Notes: generated by a model from the letters alone, not told the origin. A DNA stretch of 64,000 nucleotides from Paeniglutamicibacter sp. Y32M11 (GCF_019285735.1 NZ_CP079107.1:1488001-1552000), one strand, 5' to 3'. Positions 53,615 to 63,032 are shown, counted from the first letter of the stretch. Numbers and translations: made by a program.

Positions 53615-54049
53615 GTGGAAAGAAAAGATTTTGGCTCGTGGCTCGAGGGCCCGCCGCAGTTAAGTGATCAGGAATGGCCCGGCAAGAGATTGGGGCGCCC
53701 GGAAAGGGGCCCCGGTTCTGTTGCGCGCATCGGTCGGCGTGTCGGCGCTCTATTGGTGGACTGGGGGATCGCGATGCTGATTTCCATGTTCTTCTTTAAA
53801 TCTGATCCCGCGGCGAACTTGGTGATCTTCGCCGCGACGCAAATGCTCTTTGTTGGTGTTACCGGGCATTCAATCGGCCACCGCATCTTCGGGATGCAGG
53901 TCCAGGGGCTTGATGGAAGTGCTGTGCGGCCGCTGACCGGAATCATTCGCACCGCGTTATTGTGCCTGGTGATTCCGGTCTTCTTCACCGACTCGGATCA
54001 GCGTGGATTCCATGATCGGATCCGCAAGACGATTCTGGTTCGCATCTGA
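53615..54049 (+). CDS. RDD-family membrane protein
   Basis: A 144-residue membrane protein of the RDD family with two to three membrane helices (about 42-62, 65-85 and 105-125). Family residues include VGALLVDWGIAMLIS (R/D pattern near the first helix) and GHSIGHRIFGMQVQGLDG, followed by a C-terminal DQRGFHDRIRKTILV. Function is unknown; RDD proteins are suspected transporters. The 280-bp gap to glnA1 is divergent promoter space. TAGGCT (53603-53608) ends six bases before the GTG, which suggests a leaderless transcript. Confidence 0.88.
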   Translation: MERKDFGSWLEGPPQLSDQEWPGKRLGRPERGPGSVARIGRRVGALLVDWGIAMLISMFFFKSDPAANLVIFAATQMLFVGVTGHSIGHRIFGMQVQGLDGSAVRPLTGIIRTALLCLVIPVFFTDSDQRGFHDRIRKTILVRI

Positions 54050-54080
54050 TTCTTCCTCGCGGTGCGTGGAGATGAACTTA

Positions 54081-54133
54081 AACAAGTAATGCGGGTGTTC
54101 GAACCAATGGTTCGGACACCCGCATTACTTGTT
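54081..54133. terminator. Bidirectional terminator between RDD and DUF4191 genes
   Basis: Arms 54081-54098 and 54116-54133 pair perfectly for 18 bp and continue with one G-U pair through CGAACC/GGTTCG to a 3-nt loop. About 25 bp in total. Confidence 0.87.
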
Positions 54134-54154
54134 GGTGGCTGTTGCTGTTAAGCG

Positions 54155-54910
54155 TTAGCGCATTTGCTTACGGTTGGGGCGAGCCCGGTTCGGGTCAATG
54201 CCCTTGGGGATCGGCAGCTTTGCGCTACCCAGGGTGCTCAAGCGCTTGTCAACGGCGCTGATCTCCAACTTGGTGATGGACTTCGGTAGCTTCTTCATCG
54301 CCTTGCCGACCTCGGCCAACTTGGTTTGACCCTCGTCGTTGCCGGAGTGGATCACGTGGATGGGCACGTTGGGAAGAACGCGGCCCATGCGCCTGCGCTC
54401 GGCATCAACCAGCGAGCGAACGCGGGCGGTTGGTCCCTCGGTCACCAATACGACGCCGGCTCGGCCGATGCCCATGAACACCAGATCCTTGGATCGAGGG
54501 TTCACCGCCACTGGCTCTTCCTTCAGGATCCAGCCACGGCGCAAAACGCTCATGGCCGCTCCCGCGGCTCCGGGGCGACCCTCGAGCTGGGTGAACGCAG
54601 CCTTTTCGGCACGTCGCGAAAGAATCATTGTCGCTGCGAGCAGCGCCACGGGAATCGCGATCAATACGGTCGTGACCCAGTTGTTGATGATCAGGCCGAT
54701 GACCAGACCTACAACAAGGACACCAAGGGCAGCCAGAAGCATCAGCCAGACGACCATAGGGTCATTCTTGCGAGTCATCTGGAAGACCTGGCCCAGCTGT
54801 TTCAGCCGGCCCGGTTCCTTGTTGGCCTTTTCGGCCTTGGGCTTGCGCGAGAACAGTCCGCGCTTAGGACTTGCAGCCTCAGACGAGGCGTTATCGGTGT
54901 TTTTGGCCAT
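54155..54910 (-). CDS. DUF4191 membrane protein (Rv2219-like)
   Basis: A 251-residue protein. The N-terminus is Lys-rich (RGLFSRKPKAEKANKEPGRLKQLGQVFQMTRKNDP), followed by two membrane helices (about 52-75 and 78-97). A cytoplasmic domain carries AAMSVLRRGWILKEEPVAVNPRSKDLVFMGIGRAGVVLV, and the C-terminus is basic. It matches the DUF4191 family seen next to lipA and lipB in Actinobacteria (Rv2219 in M. tuberculosis); function unknown. It probably belongs to the lipB-lipA transcript, although TAGAAT lies nine bases before its ATG and could give a near-leaderless start of its own. Confidence 0.88.
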   Translation of the reverse strand: MAKNTDNASSEAASPKRGLFSRKPKAEKANKEPGRLKQLGQVFQMTRKNDPMVVWLMLLAALGVLVVGLVIGLIINNWVTTVLIAIPVALLAATMILSRRAEKAAFTQLEGRPGAAGAAMSVLRRGWILKEEPVAVNPRSKDLVFMGIGRAGVVLVTEGPTARVRSLVDAERRRMGRVLPNVPIHVIHSGNDEGQTKLAEVGKAMKKLPKSITKLEISAVDKRLSTLGSAKLPIPKGIDPNRARPNRKQMR

Positions 54911-54941
54911 AGTGGTTCAATTCTACGTGATCGCGGAACGC

Positions 54942-55943
54942 CTAGGCGCCGACCAGCGAAGAAGCCTCCTGGCGAGTGTCGCCGGAGCTGGCGATGTGGG
55001 CCAGCGCCTCCGGGATGACGTTGCCCTTTTTGCGCATTGCTGCTGCCCAGAGTCGTCCCGCACGGTAGGAGGAACGAACCAAGGGACCACTCATGACGCC
55101 CAAAATGCCCAATTCTTCGGCTTCCTGCTGCAATTCCACGAATTCCTGTGGCTTAACCCAGCGTTCAACCGGGTGGTGACGCTCGGTGGGACGCAGGTAT
55201 TGCGTGATGGTGAGCAGGTCGCAACCCGCCTCCACGAGATCCTGGATGGCCTCGGTAATTTCCTCACGCGTCTCGCCCATGCCCAAGATCAGGTTCGACT
55301 TGGTGATCATGCCATTGGCTCGACCCTGGGAGATGACATCAAGCGAGCGTTCGTAACGGAAGGCCGGGCGGATCGACTTGAACAGGCGCGGCACGGTTTC
55401 GAGGTTGTGTGCGTAGACCTCGGGGGCGGAAGCACAAATCTCGTCGAGGTACTCGGGCTTGCCGGAGAAGTCAGGAATCAAGAGTTCCACACCGGTGCCG
55501 GGGTTCAGTTGGTGAATGCGGCGGACCGTCTCGGCATAAAGCCAGGTGCCCTCGTCGGGGAGATCATCGCGGGCAACACCCGTGACGGTGGCATAACGCA
55601 GTCCCATTTTCTTCACGCTCATGGCGACCTTAAACGGTTCCGCGCGATCCAAAGCTGCCGGTTTGCCGGTGTCGATCTGGCAGAAGTCACAGCGACGGGT
55701 ACATTCCGAACCGCCGATGAGAAATGTTGCTTCTTTGTCTTCCCAGCATTCGAAGATGTTCGGGCAGCCTGCTTCTTCGCAGACGGTGTTCAAGCCTTCG
55801 GACTTGACGAGCTTCTTCAAGTTAACGTATTCGGGGCCGATATTGATCTTGGCCTTGATCCATTCGGGCTTCCGCTCGACGGGAGTCTCGGTATTTCGCT
55901 GCTCAATACGCAGCAGGCGGCGACCTTCGGGTGCGGCACTCAT
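54942..55943 (-). CDS. lipA: Lipoyl synthase LipA
   Basis: A 333-residue radical SAM enzyme that inserts two sulfurs into octanoyl groups on lipoyl domains. Two iron-sulfur sites are visible: the auxiliary cluster Cys in [16 protein letters not shown] and the radical SAM motif [13 protein letters not shown]. Later conserved parts include [26 protein letters not shown] and [12 protein letters not shown]. Its start overlaps the lipB stop by 4 bp, and DUF4191 follows after 31 bp. Its products serve the 2-oxoacid dehydrogenase E2 encoded at 59529. Confidence 0.97.
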   Translation of the reverse strand: MSAAPEGRRLLRIEQRNTETPVERKPEWIKAKINIGPEYVNLKKLVKSEGLNTVCEEAGCPNIFECWEDKEATFLIGGSECTRRCDFCQIDTGKPAALDRAEPFKVAMSVKKMGLRYATVTGVARDDLPDEGTWLYAETVRRIHQLNPGTGVELLIPDFSGKPEYLDEICASAPEVYAHNLETVPRLFKSIRPAFRYERSLDVISQGRANGMITKSNLILGMGETREEITEAIQDLVEAGCDLLTITQYLRPTERHHPVERWVKPQEFVELQQEAEELGILGVMSGPLVRSSYRAGRLWAAAMRKKGNVIPEALAHIASSGDTRQEASSLVGA

Positions 55944-56620
55944 GAACGGGCTCCTTCGGGGGTTGTAGCAGTCAGCGCGACGATCGGACTCAATAGCGCT
56001 TCAAGTTCTTTTTCAACGCGGTCTAGGACATCGGCCGGATTGACGGTAAGACCGGTTTCCTGGCTGATGCTCGTGGTTCCGGCGTCGGTGATGCCGCAGG
56101 CAATGATCTGGGCGTAGGGCGCGAGATCATTGGAGCAGTTAAGAGCGAAGCCATGCATTGTTACACCGTGGTCAACGCGGATACCGATGGCAGCCAGTTT
56201 CCGGTCTTGGGCACCGTCGGTTCCTGCCACCCATACGCCGCTGCGGCCCTTGATGCGGGTTGCGGGGATTCCGTAGTCGACGGCCACCTTGATGAGGGCT
56301 TCTTCGAGTGTTTCAACGTACTCCCGAATACCCTTCATATCTCGTAACCGAACGATGGGGTAGCCGACCAATTGCCCGGGGCCGTGCCAGGTGAGCTTCC
56401 CGCCGCGATCCACGTCGATCACGGGGGTGCCGTCCGTTGGCAAATCTTCGGGTTCGGTTCGTCGACCCGCGGTGTAAACCGAAGCGTGCTCCAGCAATAG
56501 CACCACGGGACCAGACTGCCCGTCGGTTACCTCACCGTGTATTTGGCGTTGCATGTCCCATGCGACGCGGTAATCAACCAGCTCGGGGGCATGGCCGATT
56601 CTCTCGAATTTGATGGTCAT
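55940..56620 (-). CDS. lipB: Octanoyltransferase LipB
   Basis: A 226-residue enzyme that transfers octanoate from acyl-carrier protein to lipoyl domains. The core motifs are [41 protein letters not shown] and [35 protein letters not shown] holds the catalytic Lys and Cys. ATG 56620 has TACTGT seven bases upstream on its strand (56628-56633), a leaderless layout; GTG 56629 is also in frame. It is the first gene of the lipB-lipA-DUF4191 group. Confidence 0.96.
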   Translation of the reverse strand: MTIKFERIGHAPELVDYRVAWDMQRQIHGEVTDGQSGPVVLLLEHASVYTAGRRTEPEDLPTDGTPVIDVDRGGKLTWHGPGQLVGYPIVRLRDMKGIREYVETLEEALIKVAVDYGIPATRIKGRSGVWVAGTDGAQDRKLAAIGIRVDHGVTMHGFALNCSNDLAPYAQIIACGITDAGTTSISQETGLTVNPADVLDRVEKELEALLSPIVALTATTPEGARS

Positions 56621-56723
56621 GGGAACCACAGTACGCGGTTTGCCACTTGCCCTCGAATCGTCTACACACTGTTTCTTGTGGATAACTTAAGCGCCACGAA
56701 ACCATGAGGCGTAGAACGGATTT

Positions 56724-58367
56724 ATGGAATCCTACGACAAGCCTCCGGCTTTCCCCAGCATGGTTGGCTACCGCACGCTACGGCACCTTGATGATGGAGC
56801 TCATGGCCTCGTTTTTGTCGTCGAAGAAGAAGCGACACATGTAGAGCTGGCCATTAAAATCCTGCGCGGAGTGGCCAGTGAAATGGCGGGGGAGATCGAT
56901 TGGAGCCCACTGGAACATGAGTTCTTGGTTGATGTTCTGGGAACCATCGAGACAAGCCTAGGCCCGGGCATGCTGATGGAATATTGCCCCGCCGGGTCCG
57001 CCGCAAACGTCGTTTCGGTGCGTGGTCCATTAAGCGTGGGGGAGACCATCACGGTCATGGCACCGATTGCCGAGGCTCTGGATTTCTTGCATGCCAGGGG
57101 GCTGACCCATGGTGATCTGAGCCCCCGTAATATTTTGTTTACGGCCGAGGGTAAACCGAAGTTGGGGGACTACGGAATGCATCGGAGTCTGGGCCAGGCT
57201 CCGGGCGACTTTGCGACAACCGGCTTCTGCGCACCGGAGAGTTCTCAGCAGAGCATCTCCGGAATTCTTGAACCCGCACGCGACATCTACGCCTTGGCTG
57301 CGTGCACGTGGTACCTGCTGACGGGAAGACCGCCGAGCACCACGGTTAATAGAACGCCTTTGGGCGCGATGGTTCCTGAAGTGAACGACGAATTTGCGCG
57401 ATTGTTGGAGCAGTGTCTGGATATCGATCCGGAGAATCGGCCGACAGCCGCACAATTTGGACAACGCATCTTTGTTGCCGGGGAACCTCTAGCGGTTGAA
57501 CTCAGTTCGGCTGTGGAACCCGAAGCGCTGAAGCACATGACGACCACGCGCCAAGTTCCCGCAGGAACTGGCTTTCTGGGCTGGCATCGCCGCCAAGGTC
57601 ATCGGTCTGTCGCGGACAAGGAACTGCTCAAGCAGCGCACAGCGCAGATCAAGGCCCAACAGCGCCGCGTGCCTCGTCGGCTCCGAGCCGTGATCGGCAA
57701 AACGGTCATTTTGCCCGAGCAAGATGTGCTAGATCAACAATCCGCGGAAGCTCCGTGGACCACAATGCATAAGGTTCACGGGTTGAGGCACGGGAACAGG
57801 CGCATTGTTCTTGGTGCTTTTGCTGGTCTGCTGGTGGTGATCATCGCCGGTTCGGGTGCATATGCTTTCAAACGCTCGAGCGACCAGCATGTTTTGGTGA
57901 ATCCCACCGATCAGGTGGCAAGTCAAAGCGTCATCCATGATCCGTTAGCGGGAGCCACGCAGCAGCGAACGCCGGGAAACGTTCAGGAAATCATTCTTGC
58001 CGCCGCCGAACTGAGTTCGGGCCGGGACAAGGCGCTGATGAAGGGGGACTCCAAGCAATTGGAACGTTTGCATGTTGAAGGAGCTCCGGCGCTGGCCACG
58101 GACGGGGAGGTCATGGGCCGGATGAAAAAACTGGGGGTGCATCTTGAAGGTCTGCAGACCCGGCTCAGCGACGTGGTCGTGCTGCCCGCAAGCGCAGAAA
58201 ACGAGGTGATATTGGATGCGACGAGCGTGCAAAGCAGTTACCGCTATTTGGATGCGAGCGGGGAGGTTATTGTCAGCGTGAAGCAGCCCGAAATGCAGCG
58301 CATACAAATGATATTGCGGCGCGTCAACGGGGTTTGGAGACTGTGGCAGGTATCCGCTGCACGGTAA
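56724..58367 (+). CDS. Ser/Thr kinase-like membrane protein with NTF2-like outer domain
   Basis: A 547-residue transmembrane protein. Residues 10-250 form a Hanks-type kinase fold. The glycine loop is degenerate (DDGAHG), the ATP-binding Lys is present (AIKIL, Lys 45), and the catalytic loop is HGDLSPRN (Asp 131 present, usual Lys replaced by Ser). The metal loop is DYG instead of DFG (Asp 149), and APE is present. About 100 cytoplasmic basic residues lead to one membrane helix (about 360-383). The outer ~150 residues look like an NTF2-like fold (QRIQMILRRVNGVWRLWQV at the end). It lacks PASTA domains. TAGAAC six bases before the ATG suggests a leaderless transcript. Confidence 0.75.
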   Translation: MESYDKPPAFPSMVGYRTLRHLDDGAHGLVFVVEEEATHVELAIKILRGVASEMAGEIDWSPLEHEFLVDVLGTIETSLGPGMLMEYCPAGSAANVVSVRGPLSVGETITVMAPIAEALDFLHARGLTHGDLSPRNILFTAEGKPKLGDYGMHRSLGQAPGDFATTGFCAPESSQQSISGILEPARDIYALAACTWYLLTGRPPSTTVNRTPLGAMVPEVNDEFARLLEQCLDIDPENRPTAAQFGQRIFVAGEPLAVELSSAVEPEALKHMTTTRQVPAGTGFLGWHRRQGHRSVADKELLKQRTAQIKAQQRRVPRRLRAVIGKTVILPEQDVLDQQSAEAPWTTMHKVHGLRHGNRRIVLGAFAGLLVVIIAGSGAYAFKRSSDQHVLVNPTDQVASQSVIHDPLAGATQQRTPGNVQEIILAAAELSSGRDKALMKGDSKQLERLHVEGAPALATDGEVMGRMKKLGVHLEGLQTRLSDVVVLPASAENEVILDATSVQSSYRYLDASGEVIVSVKQPEMQRIQMILRRVNGVWRLWQVSAAR

Positions 58368-58376
58368 CGATCGTGG

Positions 58377-58418
58377 AGTGTGCGCCAGCGCGGGCACCTG
58401 CCGCAGCCGGCGCACACT
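58377..58418. terminator. Hairpin between kinase-like gene and osmC
   Basis: Arms AGTGTGCGCC (58377-58386) and GGCGCACACT (58409-58418) form a 10-bp stem with a 22-nt GC-rich top. No T-run follows, so termination is inferred from its place between convergent genes. Confidence 0.55.
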
Positions 58419-58430
58419 ACCGGATGAGAC

Positions 58431-58868
58431 CTAGGTCAGGCTTGCATCGAGGGTGATCGAGGGGACGGCAGCGAGTGCGGCCGATACCGGGCAGCCCTCT
58501 TTTGCCGAGAGAGCGAGCTTCTGGAATTCCGCGTCCTCTAGACCGGGGATGGTGGCCTTGAGTGTCAGCCTGATGGCACTGATCTTGGCGCCATCGCTGG
58601 TATCAAAGTCCACCGCTGCGCTGGTTTCTAGTTTGTCGGCAACGTGGCCGGCCTGCTTGAGAATATTGCTCAGTGCCATGGAGAAGCACGATGCGTGGGC
58701 GGCTGCAATCAGTTCTTCCGGGCTGGTCTTACCCTCGGCGGCTTCGGTGCGGGCTCGCCAGGTTACCGGGAACGTGCCGATACCCGATGTCTCAAAGGTG
58801 GTTTCCCCCGAGCCGGACGCCAAATCTCCGGTCCAAACGGTACTTGCGCTTCTAGTGGTGACTGCCAT
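58431..58868 (-). CDS. OsmC/Ohr-family peroxiredoxin
   Basis: A 145-residue OsmC-family protein that reduces organic hydroperoxides through two conserved cysteines. These are in AAHASCFSMALSNIL and AKEGCPVSAALA. TSPEELIAAAH is another family element. Members of this group can use lipoylated E2 and Lpd as electron donors, and both are encoded nearby, but that link is inference here. ATG 58868 (MAVTTRSAS) has GGAG upstream; the frame opens at 58916. It is convergent with the kinase-like gene. Confidence 0.92.
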   Translation of the reverse strand: MAVTTRSASTVWTGDLASGSGETTFETSGIGTFPVTWRARTEAAEGKTSPEELIAAAHASCFSMALSNILKQAGHVADKLETSAAVDFDTSDGAKISAIRLTLKATIPGLEDAEFQKLALSAKEGCPVSAALAAVPSITLDASLT

Positions 58869-58963
58869 GGTGACAACTCCTTGAATCTGCAATGGGACGA
58901 AGGCGAACGCCTCCACGGTAATCCTATGGCCCGGGGGAGTAGAACGACAGAACCGGGCTTAAC

Positions 58964-59012
58964 AGCAATGGCGGTGTGTCGGCGGGAAACCCGCTGGCAC
59001 ACCGCCATTGCT
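58964..59012 (-). terminator. Terminator hairpin after membrane protein gene 59051
   Basis: Perfect 15-bp arms at 58964-58978 and 58998-59012, with an inner GGCGGG/CCCGCT pairing. The T-run on the minus strand is weak. It lies between the 59051 gene and osmC, which share a strand. Confidence 0.7.
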
Positions 59013-59050
59013 CTGTAGGCATGAGACCTACCGATACTTCAAATACTTTA

Positions 59051-59401
59051 TTAGACCCAGAGGGTCGCCACAGCGATGGCAATCAGGGCAGTGCCGCCGG
59101 TGCCATGGGCCAGACCGGTGGGTACCTCTTGGCCATTTTTGATCTTGCGGCGGCCCAGAAGTGCTGCCACGAAGACGCCGATGGCCAGCAAGAGTTTGAC
59201 GGCGATCTTGGCGTGGTTCACCTCGCCGTCACCGGCTTCAGCGACGCCAACCAGCGCTAGGCCGGTGACCAGCTGGGCTATGGAACCGTAGAACTGCCAA
59301 ATATTGACGGTGGGTGTCTTGAAGTTGGCCAGCCAGCCGCCAAAGATCGCAGCCGCACCCAATACGTGCAGGAAAACCAGGATTGGAGTCAAAAAAGTCA
59401 T
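59051..59401 (-). CDS. Small four-helix membrane protein
   Basis: A 116-residue membrane protein with four helices (about 2-22, 38-56, 66-84 and 97-115). His residues are near the first and third helices (FLHVLGAAAIF, VNHAKIAVKLL). The pattern resembles short CopD/DUF2269-like proteins, but I do not assign a function. TAGGCT (minus, 59408-59413) ends six bases before the ATG, a leaderless layout. It lies between the osmC gene and the E2 gene on the same strand, but terminators on both sides suggest its own transcript. Confidence 0.72.
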   Translation of the reverse strand: MTFLTPILVFLHVLGAAAIFGGWLANFKTPTVNIWQFYGSIAQLVTGLALVGVAEAGDGEVNHAKIAVKLLLAIGVFVAALLGRRKIKNGQEVPTGLAHGTGGTALIAIAVATLWV

Positions 59402-59462
59402 GATGTCAGCCTAATCGAAATTCGACGGGTTGTAGAATTCCAGCCCTCCATGGGGGAGAACA

Positions 59463-59516
59463 AATAGGCCGAGGGCGGTACATCCCCATATGGGGGTGTA
59501 CCGCCCTCGGCCTATT
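59463..59516 (-). terminator. Intrinsic terminator of the E2 gene
   Basis: Arms 59463-59487 and 59492-59516 form a 25-bp stem with one G-U pair and loop ATAT. On the minus strand the stem is followed by a short T-rich stretch (TTGTTCTCC). Confidence 0.88.
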
Positions 59517-59528
59517 AGTGACTCGAGC

Positions 59529-61214
59529 TTAGAGGCCGAGGTCGGCTTCGAAAGCGCCTTCTTCAAGGCGAGCCTTCAGCGTCTGCAGGAAGCGTCCTGC
59601 ATCGGCGCCGTCAACCAAGCGGTGATCGTACGTCAGCGACAGGTACATCATGTGGCGGATGGCGATGGTGTCATCGCCGTCAACGCCGCTCACGACAACT
59701 GCGCGCTTGACGATTGCGCCGGTGCCCAAGATGGCAACCTGCGGCTGGTTGATGATCGGGGTGTCGAAGAGCGCGCCGACCGAACCAATGTTCGTGATCG
59801 AGAACGTTCCGCCGGACAGCTCGTCCGGTCCGATCTTGTTGTCGCGAGTACGCTTCGCCACGTCAGCGATCTTGCCGGCCAAGCCAGCGAGATTCAGGTC
59901 GCCAGCGTTGGAGATAACAGGAACCAGCAGGCCCTTGTCGGTGTCAACCGCAATCGCCAGGTGCTCGGCGTTGTGGTAGGTGATCTCCTGCTTGGCCTCG
60001 TCGTACTCGGCGTTCAGCTTCGGGTGCTGCTTCAATGCTTCGGCAACGGCCTTGGCAATGAACGGCAGGAAGGTCAACTTGGAGCCGTTGACGGCAGCAA
60101 ACTGGTTCTTAGCCGAATTACGCAGGTTGGCGACGCGAGTCATGTCGACCTCGTGCACCTGGGTCAGCTGAGTGGAAACATCCAGCGACTCGCGCATGCG
60201 ACGAGCGATGACCTGGCGGATACGCGGTGCCTTGGCAACGGTGCCACGCAGCGAAGATGCAACCACGGGTGCAGCAGCCTTGGCTGCCGGAGCTGCAGGT
60301 GCCGAAGCAACTGCTGCGGCCGGAGCAGCGGGAGCAGTTGCGTCAATGACGTCCTGCTTGCGGATGCGTCCGCCAACACCGGTGCCGGTGACGGTGGAGA
60401 GATCAACATTGTTCTGGTTTGCCAAGCGGCGAACCAACGGGGTTACGTAACCGTCGTTGCCAGCGGCAGGAGCGGCAGCGGCAGCCGGTGCGGCCGGAGC
60501 AGCAGCAGGAGCCGGAGCGGCAACTGGAGCCGGAGCGGCAACTGGTGCCGGAGCAGCAGCGGGAGCCGGAGCAGCAGCGGCGCCTGCGGCACCAACGATG
60601 GCCAGAACGGTACCAACCTCAACGGTCTCGTCTTCCGGAACGCGAATTTCCAGCAAGGTACCGGCAACCGGGGAAGGCACCTCGGTGTCGACCTTGTCGG
60701 TGGAAACCTCGAGCAGCGGTTCGTCAACGGCAACTTCGTCGCCAACGGCCTTGAGCCAGCGGGTGACGGTGCCTTCGGTGACGGATTCGCCCAAGGCCGG
60801 GAGAGTGATCTCGGCGCCCGACGCGGCGGCTGCGGGGGCAGCGGCCGGAGCCGGTGCTGCTGCGGGAGCTTCGGCCGGTGCTGCCGGAGCCTCTGCCGGT
60901 GCTGCCGGAGCCTCTGCCGGTGCTGCCGGCGCTTCTTCGGCCGGTGCGGCGGCCGCGGGTGCTGCGGCTGAGCCGGAACCATCACCGATGCGAACCAGTG
61001 CGGCTCCAACTTCGGCGGTCTCGTCCTCGGCCACGAGGATTTCCTCAATGACGCCGGCAACCGGCGAAGGGATTTCGGTGTCGACCTTGTCGGTCGAAAC
61101 TTCCAGCAACGGCTCGTCGACCTCTACGCGGTCGCCAACCTGCTTGAGCCAGCGTGTAACGGTGCCTTCGGTGACGCTTTCACCCAGGGCGGGCAAGTTC
61201 ACGGTTTCAGACAT
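59529..61214 (-). CDS. sucB: 2-oxoacid dehydrogenase E2 (dihydrolipoamide acyltransferase)
   Basis: A 561-residue E2 component with two lipoyl domains (about 2-76 and 120-195, each with [10 protein letters not shown] as lipoyl-lysine site). A peripheral subunit-binding domain follows (about 265-300, [21 protein letters not shown]), then the acyltransferase core ending in [17 protein letters not shown] with the catalytic His. Ala/Pro-rich linkers join them. It could be the succinyl- or acetyltransferase; the M. tuberculosis homologue DlaT serves pyruvate dehydrogenase and peroxide defence. No E1 gene is nearby. GGAG before the ATG at 61214. lpd lies upstream on the same strand. Confidence 0.94.
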   Translation of the reverse strand: MSETVNLPALGESVTEGTVTRWLKQVGDRVEVDEPLLEVSTDKVDTEIPSPVAGVIEEILVAEDETAEVGAALVRIGDGSGSAAAPAAAAPAEEAPAAPAEAPAAPAEAPAAPAEAPAAAPAPAAAPAAAASGAEITLPALGESVTEGTVTRWLKAVGDEVAVDEPLLEVSTDKVDTEVPSPVAGTLLEIRVPEDETVEVGTVLAIVGAAGAAAAPAPAAAPAPVAAPAPVAAPAPAAAPAAPAAAAAPAAGNDGYVTPLVRRLANQNNVDLSTVTGTGVGGRIRKQDVIDATAPAAPAAAVASAPAAPAAKAAAPVVASSLRGTVAKAPRIRQVIARRMRESLDVSTQLTQVHEVDMTRVANLRNSAKNQFAAVNGSKLTFLPFIAKAVAEALKQHPKLNAEYDEAKQEITYHNAEHLAIAVDTDKGLLVPVISNAGDLNLAGLAGKIADVAKRTRDNKIGPDELSGGTFSITNIGSVGALFDTPIINQPQVAILGTGAIVKRAVVVSGVDGDDTIAIRHMMYLSLTYDHRLVDGADAGRFLQTLKARLEEGAFEADLGL

Positions 61215-61311
61215 CTTGTTCCCGTTCTCCTATAACTAAAAAATTTGTGTGCAAGAGATGAGCGGTATCCCGCGCTTCTCTGTGGGAGGGCATTGCCTCC
61301 GAGCTTAGTGC

Positions 61312-61348
61312 ACCGGGTACGCGTTCCGAGCTGGAACGCGTACCCGGT
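61312..61348 (-). terminator. Terminator hairpin between lpd and E2 gene
   Basis: Perfect 16-bp arms at 61312-61327 and 61333-61348 with loop GAGCT, just after the lpd stop. No T-run follows on the minus strand, so it may only attenuate read-through into the E2 gene, which has AT-rich promoter-like DNA at 61235-61250. Confidence 0.65.
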
Positions 61349-61361
61349 TAAGCGTTTGTGA

Positions 61362-62741
61362 CTAACCGTGCAGTGGCTTGCCGGCCAGGGCCATAGCGGC
61401 CTCGCCGAGCGATTCGTTCTGCGTGGGGTGTGCGTGGATGAGCTGAGCAACATCCTCGGGGTAGGCTTCCCAGTTCACGATGAGCTGTGCTTCACCGATC
61501 TGCTCGCCGATACGTCCGCCGATGCCGTGAACGCCCACGATGGGACCGTTCTTGACGCGGACCATCTTGATCAGGCCGCTGGTGCCCAGGATCGAAGACT
61601 TGCCGTTGCCAGCCAGGTTGTACTCGGTGATCTCAATCTGGTCATCGCCGAACTTGGCCTTGGCGGCCGGCTCGGAGTAACCAACCGAAGCAATCTCCGG
61701 TTCGCAGAAGGTGACCTTCGGGATGTTGATGTCCTCAACAACCACCGGCTTCTGGCCGGCGATTTCCTCGGCAACAAAGATGCCGTGCTGGTAACCGCGG
61801 TGTGCCAGCTGGACGCCCGGGACGATGTCGCCGATCGCGTAGATGTTGCCCACGCCGGTGTGGCAGCGCTCATTGGTGAGCACGAATCCGCGGTCCATTG
61901 GGATGCCCTGAGCTTCGTAGCCCAGACCCGCGGTGACCGGTCCACGGCCAACGGCAACCAAAACGATGTCTGCTTCAAGGGTCTTGCCATTGGCCAGGGA
62001 AACCTTGACTCCGTTGTCGTCCTGTTCAACTTTTTCGAAGAAGACGCCGGTGTTGAACTTGATGCCACGCTTCTTGAAAGCGCGCTCCAAGTGCTTGATG
62101 ATCGCCGGATCTTCGTTCGGGACCAGTGAGGGCAGGCCCTCAACGATGGTGACGTCTACGCCGAAGGACTTCCACACGGAAGCGAATTCAACGCCGATGA
62201 CGCCGCCGCCGAGCACGATGGCGCTCTTGGGAAGGGTGTCCATGTTCAGTGCCTCGGTGCTCGTGAGCACACGACCGCCGATTTCCAGGCCGAAGGTCTT
62301 CGACTCGGAACCGGTAGCGAGGATGATGTTCTTGCCCTTGTATGGCACGCCGTCAACGTCGATGGTGTCCTTGGAAACCAGGCGGCCGTTACCTTCGATG
62401 ACGGTGACCTTCTTCATCTTCAGCAGACCGGTCAGGCCCTTGTACTTGCCAGCGACAATATTGTCCTTGTAGCTACGCACGGCGCCGAGGTCGATCGACT
62501 CAAGGGTGGTGTTGATGCCGTACTTGGCACCTTCACGAGCATTTTCGGCCAATTCGGCCGAGTGCAGGTACGCCTTGGTAGGGATGCAACCCCAATGCAG
62601 GCAGGTGCCACCGAGCTTGGCCTTTTCAATCAGACCGACGGTGAAGCCCAGCTGCACGGCGCGCAATGCTGCCGAGTAGCCGGCAGAACCGCCGCCGAGA
62701 ATGAGGATGTCGAATTCTTGCGTTGCTGCCGATTCGGCCAC
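61362..62741 (-). CDS. lpd: Dihydrolipoamide dehydrogenase (E3)
   Basis: A 459-residue flavoprotein that reoxidises dihydrolipoamide of E2 enzymes with NAD+. Motifs are ILILGGGSAGYSAALRA (FAD), GGTCLHWGCIPTKAYL (redox cysteines), VLGGGVIGVEFASVW (NAD) and GNIYAIGDIV. The C-terminal His-Glu pair is in IHAHPTQNESLGEA. GTG 62741 has GAGGGAG seven bases upstream and gives MAESAATQEF; the frame extends to 62834 but has no better start. It serves the E2 encoded directly downstream. Confidence 0.95.
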   Translation of the reverse strand: MAESAATQEFDILILGGGSAGYSAALRAVQLGFTVGLIEKAKLGGTCLHWGCIPTKAYLHSAELAENAREGAKYGINTTLESIDLGAVRSYKDNIVAGKYKGLTGLLKMKKVTVIEGNGRLVSKDTIDVDGVPYKGKNIILATGSESKTFGLEIGGRVLTSTEALNMDTLPKSAIVLGGGVIGVEFASVWKSFGVDVTIVEGLPSLVPNEDPAIIKHLERAFKKRGIKFNTGVFFEKVEQDDNGVKVSLANGKTLEADIVLVAVGRGPVTAGLGYEAQGIPMDRGFVLTNERCHTGVGNIYAIGDIVPGVQLAHRGYQHGIFVAEEIAGQKPVVVEDINIPKVTFCEPEIASVGYSEPAAKAKFGDDQIEITEYNLAGNGKSSILGTSGLIKMVRVKNGPIVGVHGIGGRIGEQIGEAQLIVNWEAYPEDVAQLIHAHPTQNESLGEAAMALAGKPLHG

Positions 62742-63032
62742 GTGAACGCTCCCTCGTAATGAGTTATGGCCGACGTCGTGGTCGACCAGGGGGTCTATTG
62801 GGTGTGTCTTTGCTGGCCCAATCCGGGTCGACAAACACGGTAAAGCAGTGATCTTTCACGTTCACCTTATCCCCCCAAATCGTACGGAGCCACATGTCGT
62901 GAGCCAGATTGCGGACTCCTGTGACCGGCCCCACAGCGGTGGCGGCCAAAGTGGCCGACACCGCCGCGATTCCGGCCATTTCTACTACGAGAAGTAGAAA
63001 AGGGGGATTGTGTGTGCGCTTGTTGGTCTTCC
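62742..63032 (-). other. 291-bp gap between pepA and lpd
   Basis: This gap carries a possible 71-codon frame at 62764-62979 (minus) with no ribosome site and no family resemblance; I do not call it a gene. A small hairpin TTCTACT/AGTAGAA at 62979-62999 may end pepA. CATAACT at about 62761-62767 is a weak candidate -10 for lpd on the minus strand. Confidence 0.5.

Noticed and set aside
59490-60971. 493-codon plus-strand frame rich in Ser, Gly, Arg and Cys opposite the E2 gene
   Set aside because: The composition is the antisense of Ala/Pro linkers and lipoyl domains; no start context and the E2 assignment is certain.
62764-62979. 71-codon minus-strand frame between pepA and lpd
   Set aside because: No ribosome site, no family resemblance, and it overlaps probable promoter and terminator DNA.
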